Source: W-Chloroflexi-9 sp045863195 (GTDB taxonomy: Bacteria; Chloroflexota; Dehalococcoidia; UBA2979). Taken from it: a stretch of DNA of 64,000 bases. The stretch lies in NCBI GenBank assembly GCA_045863195.1, contig BTUI01000008.1:62001-126000 (forward strand), in the 5' to 3' direction. Position 1 is the first letter of the stretch; every line of letters begins with the position of its first letter. Positions 25,161-34,792 of this stretch are shown piece by piece. The notes beneath the pieces are model-generated. The model saw only the letters and a program-made list of their open reading frames with translations, was not told the DNA's origin and did not search any database. The translations under genes were made by a program, and so were the position numbers.

Positions 25161-26453
25161 TCAGGGCGCTCGGTACTCCCGGAGCGCCTTCATCGTCATC
25201 AGCACGACGACGCCGGAGGCGAGCACGATCAGCCCGTAGGTCGCCTGTGCCAGCTGGGCGCCCTGCGCGGCGGCGAGCAGGCCACCGATCGAGGCGCCCG
25301 CGGACACCATCGCCCGGTCGAGGGAGAGCAGCGAGATCACCCGGCCCCGGAGGTGCTCCGGTGCCGCGGTCAGCATCGTCGCGTTCGAGAGCGAGAAATA
25401 GGCGGTCTGCATCACGCCGACGAACGGCAGGATCGCGAACGGGACGATGATGCCGAGCGGCCTCGGGAGGTAGGTGCTGAAGGCGAACAGGGAGAGCGCC
25501 GCGCCCATGCCGATCACCGCGAGCGGGAGGATCAGCCCGAGCCGCTTCGGGTAGCGCGAGGCGATGATCAGCGTCCCGGCCAGCGCGCCGATCGCGCTAG
25601 ACGCCACGATCAGGCTGAACCCCACCGCGCCGATGTCCATCACCTGCCGCGCGAAGATCGGCGCGTACACCTGCGACCACGACATCGCGAACGTGTAGAA
25701 GGTGAGCGACATCACCAGGACGCCGAGGATCACCGGCTCCTTCAACGCGTACTTGAAGCCCTCCACCATGCCGCCGGTCATCTTGCCCAGGCCGCGCTGG
25801 CCCTTGTTCGTCGCGTTCCTCGGCACGTCCAGGAGCACGGTGGCGATGAAGGCGAAGACGGAGATCGCCGCGATCGCCACGAACGCGCCGTTGATGCCGA
25901 GCGCCGCGATCGCGGTACCGGCGGACATGACGCCGAGCATGCGCATGATGTTCTGCGTGGACGACATGAGCGCCACTGCGTTGGTCAGCAACTTCGAGGG
26001 CACGATGGTGGCGATCAGCGTCTGGCGCGCAGGCTGGTCGAACGCCATCGCGGAGCCGCGGAGGAAGGCGGTCAGGTAGATCAGCCCCAGCGTCATGTTG
26101 CCGCTGACGAGCAGGGCAGCGAAGAGGATGTTGAGCGCGAGGACGGACAACTTCGTCGCGACGAGGATCGTCTTGCGGTCGAACCAGTCCGCGATCACGC
26201 CGGCCCACAGGCCGAAGATCAGTTGCGGGATGGTCCGCACCGCCACCACGCCGCCCACATGCGCCGCGTTGTCGCCCGTGATCTCCAGCACCAGCCACGG
26301 CCGGGCGATCTGTTCCATCCACAGGCCGAAGGCGTGGGAGGCCTGCCCGGCCCACAGCAGCCGGTAGGCCGGGTAGGCGAGCGAGGCGAACATCCCCGGC
26401 CGCGGGCCGTCTTCCTCGGTGGGGGGCGGGGCGAGGGGCGCGCCGTGGGCCAT
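25161..26453 (-). CDS. MFS transporter (MFS_3/EntS-like)
   Basis: 430 residues with about 11-12 hydrophobic segments. The layout FASLAYPAYRLLWAGQASHA at the N-terminus and the motif A version AGVIADWFDRKTILV fit the enterobactin-exporter-like MFS subfamily. A central loop of basic residues (NATNKGQRGLGK) separates the halves, and EHLRGRVISLLSLDR is typical of the C-terminal part. It is likely a drug or siderophore exporter; the substrate is unknown. The ATG at 26453 has GGGGAGG 9 nt upstream and is preferred over the ATG at 26471. Confidence 0.85.
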   Translation of the reverse strand: MAHGAPLAPPPTEEDGPRPGMFASLAYPAYRLLWAGQASHAFGLWMEQIARPWLVLEITGDNAAHVGGVVAVRTIPQLIFGLWAGVIADWFDRKTILVATKLSVLALNILFAALLVSGNMTLGLIYLTAFLRGSAMAFDQPARQTLIATIVPSKLLTNAVALMSSTQNIMRMLGVMSAGTAIAALGINGAFVAIAAISVFAFIATVLLDVPRNATNKGQRGLGKMTGGMVEGFKYALKEPVILGVLVMSLTFYTFAMSWSQVYAPIFARQVMDIGAVGFSLIVASSAIGALAGTLIIASRYPKRLGLILPLAVIGMGAALSLFAFSTYLPRPLGIIVPFAILPFVGVMQTAYFSLSNATMLTAAPEHLRGRVISLLSLDRAMVSAGASIGGLLAAAQGAQLAQATYGLIVLASGVVVLMTMKALREYRAP

Positions 26454-26543
26454 GCTGCGAAACCTCCCCATCCGCCGTCAGGAGGGCGCATGGTATGCCT
26501 TCCCTCACGTAAGCGGGAGGGTTGGCGGAGGTCCCGCCGGAAA

Positions 26544-27098
26544 CTAGGGCGGCGGCGCACCGAGCCGGCCGGCGAGGTCGGCCAGGTCGCGCACGCGCTC
26601 AACGCGCGGGTGGTAGGGCAGGTCGCGGTTGCGCGGCCAGTCACGGAGGAAGATGCGCGCCATCGAGCGCTCCGCCAGCAACTGCACGGTGCGCGGGTCG
26701 TCGTCGATGTGCTCGGCGGCGCCGAGGGCGGCGATCGCCTCGAGTTTGAAGTGCGGGCTCTTGCGCGGGCCGGTGTTCACGATGACCTCGTCGAAGATCC
26801 CCTCGAAGCCGTGGACGCGGAGCCACCACCCGGGGCGCGTCCGGCGGCCGGTGAGCACGACCAATCGCCGTACGCGGGCGAGCCGCCGGAGCGCCTCGCG
26901 CGCGCCGGGAAGCGGCCGCCGAGGGTTGAAGCGGAGGTGGTCCAGGGGCGTCCCAATCCAGCGGGCCGGGACGTCCGCGACCGGCGGCGGTGCGTCCGCG
27001 TCCAGGAACGTCCGGTGAATGCCCAGGTTCAGGCCGAAGAACGGCTCGCAGAACACGCCGTCCATGTCCACGGTCAGCGTTGGACGTGGGGCCGTCAC
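26544..27098 (-). CDS. HAD-family hydrolase
   Basis: 184 residues from GTG 27098. Motif I is TVDMDGVFCEPF with the nucleophile Asp near residue 11, motif II is VVLTGRRTRP, and motif IV is HIDDDPRTV. The conserved Lys is likely in SPHFKLEAIAALG. The short cap is typical of 5'-nucleotidase-like or uncharacterised HAD proteins. The GTG overlaps the permease stop (GTGA), so it is the third gene of a coupled set lon-like, apc, had. Confidence 0.8.
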   Translation of the reverse strand: MTAPRPTLTVDMDGVFCEPFFGLNLGIHRTFLDADAPPPVADVPARWIGTPLDHLRFNPRRPLPGAREALRRLARVRRLVVLTGRRTRPGWWLRVHGFEGIFDEVIVNTGPRKSPHFKLEAIAALGAAEHIDDDPRTVQLLAERSMARIFLRDWPRNRDLPYHPRVERVRDLADLAGRLGAPPP

Positions 27099-28384
27099 CT
27101 CGCCGCCCTGCGCAGCGTCACGAAGGAGAGTGCGACCCCCAGCACAAGCGCGGCGAGGCCGGTGAAGAACGCCTCCCGCTCCATGAACGCCGAGAGCAGC
27201 AGCGCCCCGCTGAGGCCCACCGCGGCCGGGAGCGGGACCCGGGCGAGGCTGGGGCCAGACCGGAACGGCCTCGGCGCGTCCGGGCGCTGGAAGCGCATCC
27301 GGATCAGCGATCCGTTCACGGCGATGAACAGCACGAAGACGGCGAAGTTCGTCACCTGCGCCACGAAGCCGATGTCCCCGGTTGCCGCGAAGGCGAGCGA
27401 GACGGAGGTGGCCACGGTGACGGCGACCCACGGCGTGTGTCGCGTCCGAGAGACCCGCCCGAGGATGCCCGGCAGCATCCGCCGGTTCGCCATGCCGTAC
27501 ATCGCCCGCGCGCCGGTCGCGAGGACCAGAAGCACCGTGTTGAACGTGGCGAAGAGGGCCACCACGGAGAGCGCGTCTGCGACGCGCTCGTTCGCCGCGA
27601 CTTCCGTCACCGCGGCCAGGGGGGCGGACGACTCCGCGAGCGTCTCCCACGGCACCACGGAGACGGCGACGGCGGCAACCGTGACGTACAGCGCGGTGGT
27701 CGCGCCGATGGCGATCAGAAACGCGCGGGGAATGTTCCTCGTCGGATCGATGACCTCCTCGGAGAGCGTCGCGATCTCCTCGAAGCCCTCGTAGGCGAAG
27801 AAGACGAGCGCGGCGGCGCCCAGCATGCCGCTCCAGCCGTTGTGGACCTCGGTCAGGTCCACATCCCCCAGGTAGGGGATCCCGATCGCGACAACCAGGA
27901 TCAGTCCAGCCGCTTCGATGAAGGCGAAGAGGGCGGCGACCCCGACCGTCTGCGTGACGCCCAGGAGGACGATCCCCGCGCACACCAGGATCACGCCGAA
28001 CGCCACGAGGTCCGGGCTCAGTCCCGTCAGGTCCCCGAAGTACTGCCCGAAGCCAATCGCGACCGCCGGCGCGGCGATGAAGTTGACACAGATGTCCATC
28101 CAGCCGGCGAGGAACCCGGCACGCTTGCCAAAGGCTTCCTCCGTGTAGGCCGCGGCCGCGCCCGCCTCCGGAAACATGGAGGTGAGTTCCGCGTACGAGA
28201 TTCCGGTCGCGGCGGCCAGGACCGCGCCGACCGTGAAGGCGAGCCACACACCGTCACCCGCCACGCCCGCTGCCTCGCCCACCAGGACGTAGATGCCGGC
28301 ACCGAGCACGATCCCGACGCCGGACATGGAGGCTGCAACGAGCCCGACCCGACGTTCGAGGCGCGGTGCGCCGGCGGTCGACAT
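27095..28384 (-). CDS. APC-superfamily amino acid permease
   Basis: 429 residues with about 12 predicted transmembrane helices. The first helix has the unwound substrate-binding motif GVGIVLGAGIYVLVG, and helix 6 has FFAYEGFEEIATLSEE, both hallmarks of APC transporters such as cationic amino acid permeases. NRRMLPGILGRVSRTRHTPW is the conserved loop before helix 9. It probably imports an amino acid or polyamine. Its ATG overlaps the Lon-like protease stop (ATGA). Confidence 0.9.
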   Translation of the reverse strand: MSTAGAPRLERRVGLVAASMSGVGIVLGAGIYVLVGEAAGVAGDGVWLAFTVGAVLAAATGISYAELTSMFPEAGAAAAYTEEAFGKRAGFLAGWMDICVNFIAAPAVAIGFGQYFGDLTGLSPDLVAFGVILVCAGIVLLGVTQTVGVAALFAFIEAAGLILVVAIGIPYLGDVDLTEVHNGWSGMLGAAALVFFAYEGFEEIATLSEEVIDPTRNIPRAFLIAIGATTALYVTVAAVAVSVVPWETLAESSAPLAAVTEVAANERVADALSVVALFATFNTVLLVLATGARAMYGMANRRMLPGILGRVSRTRHTPWVAVTVATSVSLAFAATGDIGFVAQVTNFAVFVLFIAVNGSLIRMRFQRPDAPRPFRSGPSLARVPLPAAVGLSGALLLSAFMEREAFFTGLAALVLGVALSFVTLRRAAR

Positions 28385-30885
28385 CAGACGATGACCGGCG
28401 GTTCGGGCGGCGGGCTGGGCGGGATGCCCGGCGGCATCGGTGCCGGGCCCATCGCGGGGATCGGGACGTGGTGGTCCGGCGTCCCCGCGCCTCCGCCGGC
28501 GATCACCGCCGCGAACTGCGCCAGGCGATCCTCCACCATGCGGTAGATCGTGCCCTCCGGGTAGCGTCCGTCCTCGCCCCGCGCGGCCCCGGCCGGCACG
28601 CCGGTGAGGAGTTCGATGCCTTCCTCGATGGAGTCGATCGCCCACACGTGGAACGTGCCGGCGGCAACCGCCGCCGCTACGTCCGGGCGGAGGATCACGC
28701 TGTCCACGTTCGTGCGCGGGATCATCACGCCCTGGGTGCCGTCCAGCCCGCGCACGCGACAGATGTCGAAGAAGCCCTCGATCTTGGCGGTCGCGCCGCC
28801 GATCGGCTGGATGCGCCCGAACTGGTCGACGGAGCCGGTGACCGCGATGTGCTGCGCGATCGGCTTCCCGGAGAGCGCCGAGAGCAGCACGTACAGCTCA
28901 GTGGAGGAGGCGGAGTCGCCGTCGATGCCACCGTACAACTGCTCGAACGTCAGGCTGGCGTGCAGCGACGAGGCGCGCTCCATCCCGAACCGGTGCGCGA
29001 GGAAGCCGCGCAGGATCAGGAAGCCCTTGTTGTGGATGCGCCCGGCCATCTCGCTCTCGCGCTCGACCATCACGATCGAGCCACGGCCAGCCGAGACCAC
29101 GCACGTCACGCGGGAGGGCCGTCCGAACGACATGTCGCCGAGGTCGTACACCGACAGCGCGTTGATCTCGCCCACCAGTTCGCCCTCGGTGTGGACGCGG
29201 AGCGTCCCGTCCGCCATCGCGGCGAGGATGCGGTCGGCGACGAGGCCGGCGCGGAAGGTGCGCTGCTCCAGCGCCTGGACCACGTGGGCATCGTCGACCT
29301 GCTGCGCGCCATGCTGTGCCGCCCAGTAGTCCGCCTGCCGGACGAGGTCCAGGAACTCGGACATGTTCGCGGAGAGGCGCCGGCGATCCTCCACCATGCG
29401 AGAGGAGTGCTCGATCAGCCGCGAGATGGCGGCGCGGGTGAAGGGGCGGAGGTCGCCGCGCCGGATCTCCGCGTTCACGACGCTGGCGATGCCGCGGGTG
29501 TTCTCCGGCGTGCGCGGGTAGTCGACCTCGAAGTCCGCTTTCACCTTGAAGAGTTCGCGGAAATCCGGGTCGTGCTGGTAGAGCAGCGTGTACAGGTAGG
29601 AGTCGCCGACGACCACCACCTTCACGGAGAGCGGGATCGCCTCCGGGCGCAGCGCCGTCGTCGGGACCAGCGGGTAGGACTCCGAGAGGTTCTCGATCGC
29701 CACCTGCCGGGAGGAAAGCGCGCGCTTCAGGGCCTCCAGAGACATCGGGTTCGTGAGCAGGTCGCGGATGCGCAGGACCAGGTAGCCGCCGTTGGCGCGC
29801 GCGAGCGACCCGGCGCGCACGAGCATGTGGTTCGTCACCATCGCGCCGAACTGGCCCTGGTGCTCGATACGGCCGATGAGGTTGTAGTAGGTGGGGTTTC
29901 GTTCGAAGAGGACGGGCGCGCCCTGCTGCGGGTCGTTCGAGACGACCACGTTCACCTCGTACCGGTGTTCCGGCACGCCCTGCGGGCCGCCCATGCCCGG
30001 GATCATCACCTGCGCCTGCTGCGGCTCGCCGCGGAAGGAGTCGCGGTTCTCCCGGATGTCGTCCCGGATCGCCTCGATGTACTCGCGGATCTCCTGGTCG
30101 GCGCCGTAGCGCTGCACCAGCGCCTCGAACAGGTGCCCGATGGCGAAGGAGGCGACCTGCTCGTCCAGCGCGACGGCCTGCTCCTGCGCCTGTCGTTCCA
30201 GGGCCCGCGCCTTCAGGAGCGCCTCCTGGATGATCTCCTCCAGCCGCTTTCGGTTCGCCTGGATGGTGGCCTTCTCCGGCTCCGAGAGGGCAGCGTACCC
30301 CTCCTCAGTAGCCGGGCGACCGTCGATGAGCGGCGCCGAGGCGATGCCGGCCGGCCCCATCTGCAGCGCGAAGTTCAGCCCCTGCGCCTGCTCCTGTAGC
30401 GCGGTGAAGATCGTGCTGCGCTGCGTCTCCAGTTCGTCGACGAGGCGCTGCCGCTGGCGCGCATAGGCGTCCGACTGGAACGCCTCGCCGATTTCGCGGG
30501 TGCCCGTCTCCACCGCGGCCCGCACGGCGTTCGCGAAGACGTGGCCCTGGCCAGGCGGCAGCGAGATCGCCGCCGGGCGGTCCGGGTCCTCGAAGTTGTA
30601 GACGTACACCCAGTCCATGGGGGCGGGACGCCCGGCGGCGCGACGTCGGAGGAACGCCTCCACGATCGTCGACTTGCCGTACCCGTCCGGGCCGGCGGCG
30701 TACAGGTTGTAGCCGTGCGCGTCCATGCCGAGCGCGAACTCGATCGCGCGGACGGCACGCTCCTGGCCGAACACCGCCTCCAGCGTCGCCAGTTCGGTGG
30801 TGGACTGGAACTGGAGCCAGTCTGCGTCACACGGAGCGGTGACCTGCTCCACGGTCAACCGGTGGGTCTCGCGCAGTCCGGGCAT
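28384..30885 (-). CDS. Lon-like ATP-dependent protease (AAA_32 / peptidase S16)
   Basis: 833 residues. Walker A AAGPDGYGKST lies at about 63-73 and a long coiled coil at about 135-250; the AAA region is split by this insertion, as in LonB/YcbZ-type proteins. The S16 protease domain is C-terminal: catalytic Ser 658 in GIDGDSASS and Lys 701 in IGGATAKIEG, with the 43-residue spacing of E. coli Lon (S679/K722). A Pro-rich tail ends the protein. No transmembrane segment is obvious. It likely degrades specific or unfolded proteins in the cytosol. It is first in a set with an amino acid permease and a HAD hydrolase. Confidence 0.9.
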   Translation of the reverse strand: MPGLRETHRLTVEQVTAPCDADWLQFQSTTELATLEAVFGQERAVRAIEFALGMDAHGYNLYAAGPDGYGKSTIVEAFLRRRAAGRPAPMDWVYVYNFEDPDRPAAISLPPGQGHVFANAVRAAVETGTREIGEAFQSDAYARQRQRLVDELETQRSTIFTALQEQAQGLNFALQMGPAGIASAPLIDGRPATEEGYAALSEPEKATIQANRKRLEEIIQEALLKARALERQAQEQAVALDEQVASFAIGHLFEALVQRYGADQEIREYIEAIRDDIRENRDSFRGEPQQAQVMIPGMGGPQGVPEHRYEVNVVVSNDPQQGAPVLFERNPTYYNLIGRIEHQGQFGAMVTNHMLVRAGSLARANGGYLVLRIRDLLTNPMSLEALKRALSSRQVAIENLSESYPLVPTTALRPEAIPLSVKVVVVGDSYLYTLLYQHDPDFRELFKVKADFEVDYPRTPENTRGIASVVNAEIRRGDLRPFTRAAISRLIEHSSRMVEDRRRLSANMSEFLDLVRQADYWAAQHGAQQVDDAHVVQALEQRTFRAGLVADRILAAMADGTLRVHTEGELVGEINALSVYDLGDMSFGRPSRVTCVVSAGRGSIVMVERESEMAGRIHNKGFLILRGFLAHRFGMERASSLHASLTFEQLYGGIDGDSASSTELYVLLSALSGKPIAQHIAVTGSVDQFGRIQPIGGATAKIEGFFDICRVRGLDGTQGVMIPRTNVDSVILRPDVAAAVAAGTFHVWAIDSIEEGIELLTGVPAGAARGEDGRYPEGTIYRMVEDRLAQFAAVIAGGGAGTPDHHVPIPAMGPAPMPPGIPPSPPPEPPVIV

Positions 30886-30969
30886 CGGGGCCCCTTCCCG
30901 TTCAGGTGCGGCACGTCCGAGCGTAGCACCGGCCCGCGGGAAGCCTCACGCGGCCCTCGCGCCGAGGCG

Positions 30970-31746
30970 TTACCGGCGCGTCCGCAGCCACTCCGCCCAC
31001 GTCTCGCGACCACGGGCGTGCTCGGGCGCGATCAGACCGCCGCCCGCGAACGCCGCGGCCGCCGTGCCGGGCGCGGGGTCGCCGAGGTCGAGCGGGGCTG
31101 CGCCCGTGATCGTCGCGAAGGTCGCCGCCAGCGCCTCGGACGTCAGCACCTCGGGCCCCGCGAACTCGACGATGCCGTTCGCGGGGCCGGCGCGGAGCAG
31201 CCGAACGACCTCGCCGGAGACATCCGCCGTGGAGACGGGCTGAAACGGCACGCCCCGCGCGAAGACCGGCGCGCGCCGTTCCATCCACTCTGCGATCAGT
31301 TCGTGGAACTGCGTCGTACGCAGCGAGGTCCACGGGAGGCCGGACGCCGCGATTTGCTCCTCCACGCGCACCTTTACCGCGTAGTAGGGCAGCGGCGTCC
31401 GGTCGATCCCCACGATCGAGAGGTAGAGCAGGTGGGGCGCGCCCGCCGTCCGCGCCGCCTCGATCAGGCGCGCCGTTCCGCCGATATCGATCGCCTCGGT
31501 GTCCCCGCCGGCCGATCCGGATGCGAGATGGACGATGTGGTCGACGTCCACGAGCGCATCCGCGAGCCCCTGGCCGTCACCGAGGTCTCCGAGCGCGGCG
31601 GTCACGCCCGGCGGCAGCACCGCCTCCGGGCGGCGCACCAGCGCGCGGACCGTGAAGCCCTCCGTGACCAGGTGCGGGAGCAGCACCCGCCCGAGACGCC
31701 CCGTCCCCCCGGTCACCAGCACCGACATCGCATTGGCCTTCGGCAT
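30970..31746 (-). CDS. NmrA-like NAD(P)-binding protein
   Basis: 258 residues of the atypical short-chain dehydrogenase fold. The nucleotide loop is VTGGTGRLGRVLLP near residue 10. LVRRPEAVLPPGV follows and the usual catalytic Tyr-Lys pair is replaced by YYAVKVRVEEQIAASG, in which Y and K are still four residues apart. Members act as redox sensors, isomerases or quinone reductases; the function here is open. The ATG at 31746 has GGAG 7 nt upstream; an internal ATG at 31728 is possible. It is divergent from the quinone oxidoreductase gene, with a 112-nt shared gap. Confidence 0.75.
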   Translation of the reverse strand: MPKANAMSVLVTGGTGRLGRVLLPHLVTEGFTVRALVRRPEAVLPPGVTAALGDLGDGQGLADALVDVDHIVHLASGSAGGDTEAIDIGGTARLIEAARTAGAPHLLYLSIVGIDRTPLPYYAVKVRVEEQIAASGLPWTSLRTTQFHELIAEWMERRAPVFARGVPFQPVSTADVSGEVVRLLRAGPANGIVEFAGPEVLTSEALAATFATITGAAPLDLGDPAPGTAAAAFAGGGLIAPEHARGRETWAEWLRTRR

Positions 31747-31858
31747 GGTCTCGCTCCGTTCGCGCGCGCGGAGGGTAATCCGAACGGAGCGAAGCCTCAC
31801 GCGGGGCGGTGTTAGCATCCCCCTCGGCCGAATCTGCCCGCCCTCGGAAGGAGCGCCC

Positions 31859-32848
31859 ATGCGCGCAGCCGTCATCACCCAGCCCGGTGGCCCGGAGGTC
31901 TTCGCGATCCAGGAGGTGCCGGACCCGACGTACGGGCCGGACGAGGTGCTGGTCGCCGTCCACGCCACCGCGCTGAACCGCGCCGACCTCCTGCAGCGCC
32001 GAGGCCGGTACAACGGCCCGCCGGGCACCCGCAACGACATCCCGGGGTTGGAGATGGCAGGCGTGGTGGAGGCGGTCGGCGCGCGTGTCACCGGCTGGAA
32101 GCCGGGCGACCGGGTGATGGCGCTCTTGGGCGGCGAGGGGTACGCCTCGAAGATCGCGGTGCACGAGCGGATGCTCATGCCGGTGCCGCCGAGCCTGACG
32201 CTGGAGCAGGCGGCGAGCATCCCGGAGGTGTTCCTGACGGCGTTCGACGCCCTCCACCTGCAGAGTGAACTGGTGATGGGCGAGAGCGTGCTGATCCACG
32301 CGGCGGGCTCCGGCGTGGGCACCGCCGCGATCCAGTTGTCGGCGGCGCAGGGGTGCCGGGTGTTCGGGACGGCGGGATCGCAGGAGAAGCTCGCCCGCGC
32401 AGCGGAACTCGGGCTGCACGTGGGCATCAACTACCGGGAGCAGGACTTCGCGGAGGTGGTCAAGGAGCGCACGGACGGTCGCGGGGTGGAGGTCATCCTG
32501 GACGTCATCGGCGCGCCGTACTGGCACCAGAACCTCGCCTCGCTGGCCGTGCGCGGCCGCATGGTCATCGTCGGCAGCATGGGCGGCGGGCGCGTCGAGA
32601 ACATGGAGATCGGCGCGCTCTCGCAGAAGCGCGCCACGGTGCGCGGGACGCTCCTCCGAGGGCGCCCGCTGGAGGAGAAGGCGACGCTGATCCAGGCGTT
32701 CAACCGCCGCGTCCTCCCCCTGTTCGCGAATGAGACGATCCAGCCCGTGGTCGACCGTGTCTTCCCGCTGGAAGAGGTCTCCGCGGCGCACGAACTGATG
32801 GAGTCGAACGCCAACTTCGGGAAGATCGTGCTGAGCATCCCGCAGTAG
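31859..32848 (+). CDS. NAD(P)H:quinone oxidoreductase (zeta-crystallin/PIG3 type)
   Basis: 329-residue medium-chain dehydrogenase without zinc ligands. ALNRADLLQRRGRYNGPPG near residue 40 is characteristic of the TP53I3/PIG3 quinone oxidoreductase branch. The nucleotide loop is HAAGSGVGTAAIQL near 145, and the C-terminus reads SNANFGKIVLSI. It reduces quinones by NADPH-dependent electron transfer. GGAAGGAG precedes the ATG. Genes for an alpha/beta hydrolase and a beta-lactamase-fold enzyme follow on the same strand at 43 and 13 nt, so the three may be cotranscribed. Confidence 0.9.
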   Translation: MRAAVITQPGGPEVFAIQEVPDPTYGPDEVLVAVHATALNRADLLQRRGRYNGPPGTRNDIPGLEMAGVVEAVGARVTGWKPGDRVMALLGGEGYASKIAVHERMLMPVPPSLTLEQAASIPEVFLTAFDALHLQSELVMGESVLIHAAGSGVGTAAIQLSAAQGCRVFGTAGSQEKLARAAELGLHVGINYREQDFAEVVKERTDGRGVEVILDVIGAPYWHQNLASLAVRGRMVIVGSMGGGRVENMEIGALSQKRATVRGTLLRGRPLEEKATLIQAFNRRVLPLFANETIQPVVDRVFPLEEVSAAHELMESNANFGKIVLSIPQ

Positions 32849-32891
32849 GGCATCGCGCAGGAGGCCCCACCGGGCCAGCGAGGAGCGGACG

Positions 32892-33650
32892 ATGGCTGAG
32901 GCAGGCGCAATCACCTGGCGGGACGCCGGAACCGTGGAGGACGGGGTCCTGGAGCGCGGTTTCACGATCCAGGGTGAGCGCGACGTGATCACCGGCATCA
33001 TGTGGTCGCCGTCGACGATCCCCGCAGGCTCGCCGCTCGTCCTCATCGGGCACGGCGGCGGCGCGCACAAGCGCGCCCCCACGGTGCTGCCGACCGGCCA
33101 GGGCTTCGTCCGGGAGCACGGGATCACCGCCGTCGCCATCGATGCGCCGGGCCACGGCGAACGAGGCGGCGTGCAGGGGCGCACCCCGGAGTACTACGCC
33201 CTCTGGCAGGACGCGCGTGTCATGACGCGCCATGCCACCGCCGACTGGACGCGCGTGCTGGACGCCCTGCTCGCCACCGGCTGGTTCGACCCCGCGCGCG
33301 TCGGCTGGTCCGGCATGTCGATGGGCTCGCTCGTCGGCATCCCGCACGTCGCCGCGGAGCCGCGCTTCAAGGTCGCCGCCCTCGGCCTCTGCGGGATGCG
33401 AGGCGACACGCCCGACCGCGGCAACGCGGGGGAGGTGCTGGCGGAGGCCGCGAAGCGGATCACGGTGCCGGTCATCTACATGGTGCAGTGGGACGACGAG
33501 CGCTTTCCGCGCGAGTCCTGCTTCGAACTCTTCGGCCATCTCGCCTCCGCGGACAAGCGGCTGCACGTCCACATGGGCATGCACGGCGAGATGCCGGAGG
33601 AGGGCCGCCGCGCCGCGCGCTGGTTCGTGGCCCAGCACCTGAAGACGTAG
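32892..33650 (+). CDS. Alpha/beta hydrolase (dienelactone-hydrolase-like)
   Basis: 252 residues. The oxyanion region is LIGHGGGAHK, and the nucleophile elbow GWSGMSMGSLVG gives a Ser near residue 142. A catalytic Asp is likely in VQWDDERFPRES and the His in MGMHGEMPEE near 233. The fold matches dienelactone hydrolase/acetyl-xylan-esterase-like proteins; the substrate is not known. It may form an operon with the upstream quinone oxidoreductase and the downstream beta-lactamase-fold gene. Confidence 0.82.
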   Translation: MAEAGAITWRDAGTVEDGVLERGFTIQGERDVITGIMWSPSTIPAGSPLVLIGHGGGAHKRAPTVLPTGQGFVREHGITAVAIDAPGHGERGGVQGRTPEYYALWQDARVMTRHATADWTRVLDALLATGWFDPARVGWSGMSMGSLVGIPHVAAEPRFKVAALGLCGMRGDTPDRGNAGEVLAEAAKRITVPVIYMVQWDDERFPRESCFELFGHLASADKRLHVHMGMHGEMPEEGRRAARWFVAQHLKT

Positions 33651-33663
33651 CCGGCCGCCCGCC

Positions 33664-34767
33664 GTGGCACGCGCGCTGACGCCCGAGGGCATCGCCCGCA
33701 TCGAGGCGGTTGCACGCGCCCACCTGGCGAACGGCTGGCACACGGGCGCCCAGGTCGCCGTCTACCGCGACGGCGTGAGGGCGCTCGATCTCCGCCTGGG
33801 CGAGGCGGCCGGCGATGGCGACGCTGAGCGCTGGATGCTCTGGTTCTCCGCGACGAAGCCGCTCACGGCCGTGGCCGTGCTCATCCTCATCGAGCGCGGA
33901 CGGATCGCCCTCGACACCCCGGTCGCGGAGGTGTGGCCGGAGTTCGCGCAGGGCGGGAAGGCGGGCGTGACGCTCCGCCACGTCCTGACGCATCGAGGCG
34001 GCTTCCCGGCGCTCCAGCCCACCTTCGACTGGCGCCGCATGGATGACTGGGAGGCCGTGGCGGCCGCGACGGCGGCGCTGCCGGCGCTGTGGGAGCCGGG
34101 CACTGTCGTCGGTTACCACCCGGTCACCTATGGCTTCGCGCTCGGCGAGGTGGTCCGCCGCGTCGACGGCCGCTCCCCGCGTGACTTCCTGCGCGACGCG
34201 GTCATCGCCCCCCTCGGCATGCACGCCTCGCTCGGCGCGGCGACCGAGGCGGACCTCGCGCGTGTCGTGCTGCCGCAGGCGATGTCGGAGATGACGTTCC
34301 TCGACCCGGAGGGGCTGGAGCGACGCACGAGCGGCATCGTGGCGCGCTTCCGGATGCCGGAGGTGCTGCGCGGCCAGCTCCCCGCCGCGAACGGCATCGG
34401 CACGGCGGACGCCCTCGCGCGGTTCTACGCGATGCTGCAGCAGGGCGGGGCGCTCGAGGGCGTCCGCATTCTCTCGCCGGAGACGGTGGCCGAGGCGACG
34501 CGGCTCCATGTCTCCGCCGAGGTCGACCGCACGTTCCAGTTGCCCTCCGCGTTCGGCCTGGGCTTCATGGCGGGGCACGAGGCGTGTCCCTCGCCGTTCG
34601 ACGAGCCCGGCGTGTTCGGCCACAGCGGCCAGCAATGCGCCGTCGCGTACGGCGATCCGGCGCGCGGCCTCGCCGTCGCCTATCTCACCGACGGGTTGCA
34701 CGATCCGTACGTGGTGGCGGTGCGGACGGAGGAGATGGTGCGCGCCGTGCAGGCGGCCTGCGCCTGA
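33664..34767 (+). CDS. Serine hydrolase of the class C beta-lactamase family
   Basis: 367 residues from GTG. The SxxK motif is WFSATKPLTAV near residue 61, the second motif is YHPVTYG near 156, and FGHSGQQCAVAYGD in the C-terminal part replaces the KTG box by HSG. This pattern is typical of EstB-like esterases rather than true beta-lactamases. No signal peptide is seen, so it is probably cytosolic. A second paralogous enzyme with the same motifs lies at 61039-62223. Confidence 0.85.
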   Translation: MARALTPEGIARIEAVARAHLANGWHTGAQVAVYRDGVRALDLRLGEAAGDGDAERWMLWFSATKPLTAVAVLILIERGRIALDTPVAEVWPEFAQGGKAGVTLRHVLTHRGGFPALQPTFDWRRMDDWEAVAAATAALPALWEPGTVVGYHPVTYGFALGEVVRRVDGRSPRDFLRDAVIAPLGMHASLGAATEADLARVVLPQAMSEMTFLDPEGLERRTSGIVARFRMPEVLRGQLPAANGIGTADALARFYAMLQQGGALEGVRILSPETVAEATRLHVSAEVDRTFQLPSAFGLGFMAGHEACPSPFDEPGVFGHSGQQCAVAYGDPARGLAVAYLTDGLHDPYVVAVRTEEMVRAVQAACA

Positions 34768-34792
34768 CCCGGCGCGATTCGATGCGGCTCGC

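Noticed and set aside
33664..34767. True class C beta-lactamase
   Set aside because: The KTG box is HSG, the protein has no signal peptide, and the motif set matches EstB-like esterases. No resistance function is claimed.
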